From NCBI GenBank assembly GCA_038240335.1, contig JBBSDV010000094.1, forward strand, positions 1 through 12,498: DNA of 12,498 bases. The letters run 5' to 3'. This document shows, piece by piece, positions 7,592 through 12,498 of this stretch. Each line of letters begins with the position of its first letter. Position 1 is the first letter of the stretch. The notes under the pieces are model-generated. The model was not told where the DNA came from, did no database searches, and saw only the letters and a program-made list of their open reading frames with translations. The position numbers and the translations under genes are program-made. Source of the stretch: JBBSDV01 sp038240335 (GTDB lineage Bacteria; Chloroflexota; Dehalococcoidia; DSTF01; JACRBR01).

Positions 7592-8906
7592 GCCGTACAG
7601 CCTAACTCAACGCCGAATTGCCGAGTCTCGTCTCGATTTGAAGCGGATGCTTGGCGCGCCGGGGAACATCGCGCTGATTCTCATGGCGGCAGCGTGGTTC
7701 GTCGTGCTTGGGCTGATCCTCGGGCATCGCATCTTCGTCACGAACGACTCCGTGAGCAACTACATCCACGTCTGGTACGTCGCCGACCACTTTTGGGGTG
7801 GTCATGGCATCCCACTCCGAATGCCAGTGCTGGGTCACGGGGATGCTTTCGCATTTCCATATGCCTTTCTCCCGTGGTTCACCGCCGCGCTCCTGCGGCC
7901 GATCTTCGGCGACTGGATCGTCACTCTGTGGCTCGTCGTCGGCTTTATCGGGCTTGTCGCCTCCCAATGGTGGACGTTCCCGGCGCTGCGTGGCGGCTGG
8001 TGGACCGCGATGCTGCTGTCCGACCCGATGCTCGTGGAGGCGCCCGTGCTCGGCCAACTGCCCTTCCTCTGGGCGGCGGCGCTGTTGTTCGCGGCGATCG
8101 GCTGCTGGCGCCGGGGGTGGTGGCTCGCCGCAGCGATCGTGCTGGGGTCCGCGGAGGCGACGCATCCAGCAGTCATCCTTCCCGTAGTTGGGCCGCTGAT
8201 CCTCGCGCGTTCCTATTTCGAGCCGCATCGCACACGCCTTCTCGCATGCTACGCACTGTCGCTATTGATCGCGGCGCCAGCGACGTGGCTCGTCCTTGCG
8301 TCGCCGTCCGTGGGTGACAGCTCGACGGGCACCCTTGCAGCCAACTTCTTCGAGACCGTGGGACTACGGGCTATCGTCGTCGGAGCCCCGTTTATTGGCC
8401 TCGTCCTTGTGCGAACGCCACTCGCGCGCATCCCGGCGGTGTTGCTCGTCGGGCTGATCGCACTCAATGCGATCCTCGTACCGATCCGGCACAACGAGTA
8501 CGCATGGGGCGCCCTCGGGCGGACGGCGGACACCTCACTGCTTGAGTTCATCGATTCACCCGCCTTCGCAGCGAACTCGCAGCGTACCTACCGTATCTTG
8601 CGCGTAGCGGATGGCAAGATCGGCATGTATCAGTTAGTGCGCGCCGGCGCGCGGTTGGACTCAGAGCCGTTTCCAGAGAGCATTGATCGCCGTAGTTTCC
8701 GCTCGATCGATGAATATCTGGCCTTTCTACGCGACCGGGAGGTCGGATTCGTCATCATCTATCGTGCGTATGACGACCGGTATCAAACGAACGAACACGC
8801 ACTACTGGAGCAACTAGCGGCGAGCGGATCCGCCGGCATAGGTCCGCGCGCTGAACGCATTGCCGGCAACGACGAATACGACGTGTACCGCGCGACAACG
8901 GACTAA
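7590..8906 (+). CDS. GT-C-like multi-pass membrane protein, paralogue of the membrane half of the GT2 fusion
   Basis: This 438-residue protein has about ten membrane helices (first about 27-47, last about 281-299) and a soluble C-terminal part from about 305. It is clearly related to the C-terminal 400 residues of the minus-strand fusion protein. Shared are D53, NYxHVWY at 57-63, P-L-R near 75-77, DAFxFPY...PWF at 85-97, GDW 107-109, GQ..FLWA 155-162, THP 191-193, and in the tail RTYR, an ES..RRS segment near 363-369 and a T-N-E at 400-402. The first-loop acidic residue after helix 1 and the overall plan resemble GT-C glycosyltransferases that use polyprenyl-phosphate sugars, and the poorly known PTPS-related membrane family. 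I did not recognise a characterised homologue, so transferase activity is inferred. It is the only large plus-strand gene, between two minus-strand blocks. Confidence 0.88.
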   Translation: MPYSLTQRRIAESRLDLKRMLGAPGNIALILMAAAWFVVLGLILGHRIFVTNDSVSNYIHVWYVADHFWGGHGIPLRMPVLGHGDAFAFPYAFLPWFTAALLRPIFGDWIVTLWLVVGFIGLVASQWWTFPALRGGWWTAMLLSDPMLVEAPVLGQLPFLWAAALLFAAIGCWRRGWWLAAAIVLGSAEATHPAVILPVVGPLILARSYFEPHRTRLLACYALSLLIAAPATWLVLASPSVGDSSTGTLAANFFETVGLRAIVVGAPFIGLVLVRTPLARIPAVLLVGLIALNAILVPIRHNEYAWGALGRTADTSLLEFIDSPAFAANSQRTYRILRVADGKIGMYQLVRAGARLDSEPFPESIDRRSFRSIDEYLAFLRDREVGFVIIYRAYDDRYQTNEHALLEQLAASGSAGIGPRAERIAGNDEYDVYRATTD

Positions 8907-9016
8907 TCCGGCGCGCGGCGACGACCGCCGTGTCGAGCCCTCGTCCCTACAAACAACAAGGCGTCCCAGTCGGCGTCCATCTCGGTCGGACTCAGAACCA
9001 TCGCGCAGAACTTCAT
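8903..9016 (-). CDS. Possible small ORF, 37 residues, downstream of the GT39 gene
   Basis: A 37-codon frame runs from ATG at 9016 to TAG at 8903. It begins MKFCAMVLSPTEMDADWDAL and ends in an arginine- and glycine-rich tail. AGGAG (9031-9027) lies ten bases upstream, one of the best Shine-Dalgarno matches in the window, and overlaps the stop codon of the preceding glycosyltransferase gene. The frame fills most of the 124-base gap and its stop overlaps, antisense, the TAA of the plus-strand gene. I recognise no family. It could be a real coupled small protein, the remnant of a larger gene, or chance. Confidence 0.3.
   Translation of the reverse strand: MKFCAMVLSPTEMDADWDALLFVGTRARHGGRRRAPD
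8913..8933 (+). terminator. Weak hairpin between convergent genes
   Basis: CGGCG (8916-8920) and CGCCG (8926-8930) pair around a five-base loop. The stem can extend by three pairs, two of them G-U, on the plus strand. It lies seven bases after the plus-strand stop codon. There is no T-run, so this would at best be a weak or Rho-assisted terminator, and it sits inside the possible small minus-strand ORF. Confidence 0.2.
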
Positions 9017-9030
9017 TGCGTGGCAGCTCC

Positions 9031-10659
9031 TCACTGAAGCTCCACGCCCGCAGGCAGCGGCGGCAGTTCGTACGCGTAGAACTCCGTCTTGCCGTCGCGC
9101 TCGACGATCCGCTCCTGGCCGTCGGGGTACTGACCTTCGAGCTTCGTCAGTAGCGGCAGATACGCATCGAGAAGCACGAATGCCGCCGGGCGCGTTCGGT
9201 CCGCGACATCGATCGATCCGTCGACGCTGCTGAACTCCCGCGAACGATCCGTGCCATGGACGTCGGGCGCGAGGAACTGCCGCGTCTCAAGGTTGATCGA
9301 TGCGTGATTGCTGTAGAAGAAGATCTGAGTGTCGCCCGGCAGGTCGCGCATGTATTCACTCGCTGTCGTCATCTGCGAGAAGTAGATGGTCCGCGGCCAC
9401 GGATCTTTGCGGAACGTCCAGAAGTAGTCGCGCACCGTCACCGCGGAGATGAGGGCCAGTCCGAAAAAAGCCGCGGACGCAGCGACCGCACCGGAAGGCC
9501 GACCCACGCGCAGGCCCAGACGCCAGAGCGCGGCGAGCGGCAGCGCGGCGAGGAACATCGCGAACGGCGCTGCTCCCAGCGGCTCCCGCATGATCGACCC
9601 CCGCTGCAAAACCGCCGGCAGAGGGATGATAATGAGGCAACACAGCGCCGCCACGACCATCGGTTCGCGCCGCCGGCGTACCGCCATCACGAGACCGGCG
9701 CCGAGAAGGATCAGCGTGGCCGGGTCGAACATCGGCCGAAGGCTGCCGTTGCCATCGACGCTGTCAAGCGGCGCATCCCAGGCGTACGCGCCGGCGAAAG
9801 TGCGCGCCTGCTCGCCGATCAGCCTCGCCTTGCCGGCCGTGTCAGCCTGCTGGTATTCCGGCGACTTGGTGACGTCGACCTCCGAGTAGTTGTTGACGTG
9901 AAACCAGTAGTACGAGCTTGGCCGCGCAACGTAGACGATCATCGGTAGCGCGACCACGAGTGCGACCATCGCCATCAGTGCGAGCGAGACGCGATAGCGC
10001 CGCCACGGCACGTTGCGGCGACGCAACCAGCTGATGACGACGATCGAGACGACCACCGCGAGCACCGCGACCGGATAAATGTTGTAGGTATATGCGCCGA
10101 TGCCGAGCAGCGCACCGCCGGCGGCGTACCACGCGCGCCGCTGTGTCTTGAGCCCAAGCATGTAGCAGAGCAGCACGGCGAGCACGATCGTACCGTACGA
10201 GACCGACCAATGAGCGACCCGGCTGTAGAACAGGTGCCAGTACGAGATCGCCAGCAACGCCGAGGCGAAGAATGCCTCGATCCGCGCAAACGACACGCGC
10301 ACCAGCAGATACAGCAGCGGGATCGCCGCTATGCCGACGAGCGCCAGCGGCAGTCGCAGCGCGAACGCGGTATCGCCGAGAAGCCAGATCGATGGCAGCG
10401 TCAGGTAGGCATGACCCGAAGGCTGCCCGAGGACAGCGTGCGTGTAGACGCCGATGAAGTCTCCGTGGAGGATCTTGTGAGCGTCCGTCCCGAGTTGCGC
10501 CTCATCGCTGTGGACGCCGTACGGGATGTCGCCGAGCTTCGACAACCGCAACGCCGCCGCGACGGATGTGACGATGGCGAGCAGTGCGCAATCGAGCGCG
10601 AGGGGATGTTCGTCGGAATACTTGCGCAGCGAGTCGATGAGACCGCTCGACGTCCTCAC
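9031..10659 (-). CDS. GT39/ArnT-like membrane glycosyltransferase (PMT_2 type)
   Basis: This 542-residue protein has about eleven or twelve membrane helices from residue 20 to about 400 and a soluble tail of about 140 residues. After helix 1 comes GVHSDEAQLG at 48-57, whose D52-E53 corresponds to the catalytic acidic pair of the GT39/ArnT group in the first outer loop. WHLFYSRVAHWS (141-152) matches the conserved segment of these proteins. Such enzymes move a sugar from a polyprenyl-phosphate donor to a lipid, glycan or protein acceptor on the outer face. The GTG start at 10659 is chosen because GTGA there overlaps the stop of the preceding 143-residue gene, implying coupled translation. The acceptor cannot be predicted. 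It is a different subgroup from the paralogous pair elsewhere in the window. Confidence 0.9.
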   Translation of the reverse strand: MRTSSGLIDSLRKYSDEHPLALDCALLAIVTSVAAALRLSKLGDIPYGVHSDEAQLGTDAHKILHGDFIGVYTHAVLGQPSGHAYLTLPSIWLLGDTAFALRLPLALVGIAAIPLLYLLVRVSFARIEAFFASALLAISYWHLFYSRVAHWSVSYGTIVLAVLLCYMLGLKTQRRAWYAAGGALLGIGAYTYNIYPVAVLAVVVSIVVISWLRRRNVPWRRYRVSLALMAMVALVVALPMIVYVARPSSYYWFHVNNYSEVDVTKSPEYQQADTAGKARLIGEQARTFAGAYAWDAPLDSVDGNGSLRPMFDPATLILLGAGLVMAVRRRREPMVVAALCCLIIIPLPAVLQRGSIMREPLGAAPFAMFLAALPLAALWRLGLRVGRPSGAVAASAAFFGLALISAVTVRDYFWTFRKDPWPRTIYFSQMTTASEYMRDLPGDTQIFFYSNHASINLETRQFLAPDVHGTDRSREFSSVDGSIDVADRTRPAAFVLLDAYLPLLTKLEGQYPDGQERIVERDGKTEFYAYELPPLPAGVELQ

Positions 10660-11087
10660 AATTCGAAGGAGAGGCGGACGCGCGCGTTCCCAACCGCCGC
10701 TTGCTCCGCCATCTGGCGCAGGTCGTCGAGCCGCGCGCCGAGCTCCGGCGCATCTGCAGACAACTCGCCGATCCGCGCGTCACCGCTGCCGAGTGCGTCG
10801 ACCACCTTGCGCAGCGTCTCTGCTAGCGGCGCCGCATCCTGCCACACGCGGTCGAACTCCACCTGATCCGCCTCCACCTCAATGTCGCGGTCGGCGAATG
10901 TCGTCAGCGGCGCGAGATCGATCTTGCGATCGCGCCTGAGCAGCAGTGCGAGTTGCGACAGCGGATGCACCGAGCCATAGCGCGTCGAAAACGCAAGCGA
11001 GAGGAAGTACACGAGCACATCGCTGTGTCCGCCGAACTCGTGCAGGCCGGCGACCGGCGGATCCGTTTCGAAGAAAAGTCGCGGCAC
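10656..11087 (-). CDS. Hypothetical soluble protein (143 residues)
   Basis: I do not recognise this protein. It has no signal peptide and no membrane helix. The N-terminal third is hydrophobic-mixed (VLVYFLSLAFS near 24-34). The C-terminal half, from about residue 75, is rich in A, L, E, D and looks helical, possibly coiled-coil, around 85-130. The GTG at 11087 is the only start candidate: an in-frame TAG lies at 11108-11106 and there is no ATG between. No clear ribosome site is seen. A six-base-pair hairpin sits just upstream. Its stop overlaps the GT39 start by four bases, so it probably works with, or controls, that membrane enzyme. The frame is supported by that overlap and by protein-like composition, while competing frames are arginine-rich. 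Confidence 0.7.
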   Translation of the reverse strand: MPRLFFETDPPVAGLHEFGGHSDVLVYFLSLAFSTRYGSVHPLSQLALLLRRDRKIDLAPLTTFADRDIEVEADQVEFDRVWQDAAPLAETLRKVVDALGSGDARIGELSADAPELGARLDDLRQMAEQAAVGNARVRLSFEL

Positions 11088-11095
11088 GAGCGCAT

Positions 11096-11110
11096 GGTAG
11101 CAGCGCTACC
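11096..11110 (-). promoter_or_regulatory. Hairpin upstream of the 143-residue gene
   Basis: GGTAGC (11096-11101) and GCTACC (11105-11110) form a perfect six-base inverted repeat with a three-base loop. In the minus-strand RNA it ends eight bases before the GTG start of the 143-residue gene and lies about 93 bases after the diguanylate cyclase stop. With no T-run after it, an intrinsic terminator is unlikely. It could limit ribosome access, be a protein-binding site, or be chance. Confidence 0.3.
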
Positions 11111-11203
11111 GTGGGGAAGGCATTGCACCGCCGTTCGCAACCTGTGAGGAAGGCAGGCACGCCGTTTCGGCAACTGGGAAAGCGTTGCAGCTTCGACGCC
11201 GCC

Positions 11204-12346
11204 CTACGCCGCTCGGGGCAGCGGCGCGACGGCTGCGCGCGCCTTACCGCCACGCTTGGCGCGTCCGAGCGCGTCGTCGGCAGCTCGTACCGTCTCTTGG
11301 AGCGAGACGGCCGTCAGGGGATAGACGGCAACGCCGACGCTCATCGAAACACCCACCTGCTCGCGCACACGCGCGAGGCTGCGCTCCGCGAGCATCAAGG
11401 CGTCATCGATGGACAAGACGTGCGCTAGGACGACGAGTTCGTCGCCGCCGTACCGGGCGACGGAATCGGCGTCGCGAAATGCCTCGCGGAGTTCGTTGCA
11501 CACGCTCACGAGGACATCGTCGGCATAGAGATGGCCAAACTCCTCGTTCAGCGCCTTGAAGTTATCGAGGTCGTACATCAGCACCGCCAGGGGGCGCGTC
11601 TCGGCCGCGGCGTGCGACTCGAGGACCTCGCGGAATCGCCGCCGGTTCGCCAGTCCCGTGAGCGGGTCGGTCATCGATGCCTGCACAACGAGTTCGCGCA
11701 GCTTTCGGTTGCTTGTAGCGACGACGTCGGAGTTGAGCGCGGTAAACACGGCCATGATCGACACGACGACCTGCAACTGCGATGCCATGCCGGCGCGGCC
11801 CGTCAGATCGAGCACGAGCGCGCCCAGCCAGTACTGGCCGATGACGCCGCACGCGAAGACCAGCATGTAGCGCGTTGTCTGCATCGAGGAGAGGGACGAG
11901 ATGATGAGGAAGTATCCAATCCAGATCGGATACGCAGGCGTCGCGACGGCGATGATCGCCAGCGTCACCATCACCACGTCGATGTACGGCGTCACGGTCC
12001 TGTGCAGCCAAAGCCTCGATGGCGTGCGAAGGTAGAGCGCAAGCATCGCGATGCTATACACCACGAGACTGCCGGCGCTGCCGAGCCACCACGCGCTCGA
12101 CATCGGCAGCAGGCCCGCCGGCACGAGCAAGAAGTAGCTGATGGAGATGATCACGCGAAGACTCAGTGCACGTGGCCAATAGCCCGGTCCAACGACATCG
12201 GTGAGCGCCCAGGGCGTGACGTGCTCCGGAGCCGCAGGCGCGTGTGGCGGACGGACGTGCTCCGGCGGTCGCTCGGCGTCGAGCGGCATGGTTGGGCCTG
12301 GGCGCAAAAACATCGTCATCGCAGTGATTGCACGCAGGCGCGGCAC
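11204..12346 (-). CDS. Membrane-bound GGDEF diguanylate cyclase
   Basis: This protein of up to 380 residues has five or six membrane helices (about 62-205) and a C-terminal GGDEF domain (about 220-370). It should make cyclic di-GMP from two GTP on the cytoplasmic side. Seen are the DPLTGLANRR opening (227-236), the metal-binding YDLDNFK (258-264), and the signature GGDEL at 300-304, a phenylalanine-to-leucine variant of GGDEF. An inhibitory I-site RDAD (291-294) is correctly spaced before the signature, so product feedback is expected. No EAL or PAS domain is present; the membrane part is the likely sensor. The start is uncertain: GTG at 12346, or ATGs at residues 10, 12 or 20, none with a good ribosome site. 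It precedes the 143-residue protein and the GT39 enzyme by a 116-base gap, which suggests but does not prove a link to glycan output. Confidence 0.9.
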   Translation of the reverse strand: MPRLRAITAMTMFLRPGPTMPLDAERPPEHVRPPHAPAAPEHVTPWALTDVVGPGYWPRALSLRVIISISYFLLVPAGLLPMSSAWWLGSAGSLVVYSIAMLALYLRTPSRLWLHRTVTPYIDVVMVTLAIIAVATPAYPIWIGYFLIISSLSSMQTTRYMLVFACGVIGQYWLGALVLDLTGRAGMASQLQVVVSIMAVFTALNSDVVATSNRKLRELVVQASMTDPLTGLANRRRFREVLESHAAAETRPLAVLMYDLDNFKALNEEFGHLYADDVLVSVCNELREAFRDADSVARYGGDELVVLAHVLSIDDALMLAERSLARVREQVGVSMSVGVAVYPLTAVSLQETVRAADDALGRAKRGGKARAAVAPLPRAA

Positions 12347-12498
12347 TTCCGCCGGCGCCCGTCCCTCTCCCTACTATTGTCGGTCGAAGCAACGGGCAAT
12401 CGGACGACGAGCGGCGGCGGAAGTTGGGAGATTGACAAGCAGCGTTAACAATCCGAATGCGTGCAGCCCCACTTGAATGACTTGCGGCGCTGGCGTGA

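Noticed and set aside
8936..9012. Partial inverted repeats (AGTC...GACT type) in the convergent gap
   Set aside because: Stems of only four bases with mismatches and no T-run.
12374..12496. Minus-strand frame open from the window edge to a TAG at 12376-12374, with a hydrophobic stretch
   Set aside because: It could be the 3' end of an upstream gene, but about 40 codons with no motif are not enough to call. I otherwise see nothing supportable in 12347-12498.

Overview
The window is GC-rich DNA (by eye about 60% or more) from a bacterium. Starts are mixed ATG/GTG/TTG, Shine-Dalgarno sequences are often weak, and genes overlap tightly. A high-GC Chloroflexota or Actinomycetota-type genome would fit, but nothing here fixes the taxon. 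There are no rRNA, tRNA, CRISPR, IS or phage genes. Almost everything concerns building, moving or modifying a cell-surface glycan, plus signalling genes.

Minus-strand block 1 (7591 down to 1) reads, in transcription order: a membrane-anchored NodB-type polysaccharide deacetylase; an OmpR-family response regulator and its sensor kinase; a DegT/DnrJ-type PLP sugar aminotransferase; an NAD-dependent sugar epimerase/dehydratase; and a long protein that leaves the window at base 1. The last three are joined by two ATGA stop/start overlaps. The long protein is the most notable gene. It is one uninterrupted frame of at least 682 codons that joins a cytoplasmic DPM-like family 2 glycosyltransferase to a roughly 420-residue multi-pass membrane half resembling GT-C glycosyltransferases.

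The plus-strand gene at 7590-8906 is a stand-alone paralogue of that membrane half. The two share a conserved N-Y-x-H-V-W-Y segment, a FPY...PWF motif, GDW, a GQ..FLWA motif, THP and a matching C-terminal domain. Its start codon overlaps head to head with that of the deacetylase, in the tetranucleotide CATG.

Minus-strand block 2 (12346 down to 9031) is a membrane-bound GGDEF diguanylate cyclase, then an unrecognised 143-residue soluble protein, which overlaps by four bases a GT39/ArnT-like membrane glycosyltransferase. A possible 37-codon ORF with a good Shine-Dalgarno sequence follows.

Proposed working model (inference): the aminotransferase and epimerase make a nucleotide-linked amino or deoxy sugar. 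The GT2 half of the fusion loads a sugar onto a polyprenyl phosphate, and the fused GT-C-like half, its paralogue and the GT39 enzyme transfer lipid-linked sugars on the outer face. The deacetylase trims N-acetyl groups. The two-component system and the cyclic-di-GMP enzyme are placed to regulate this output.
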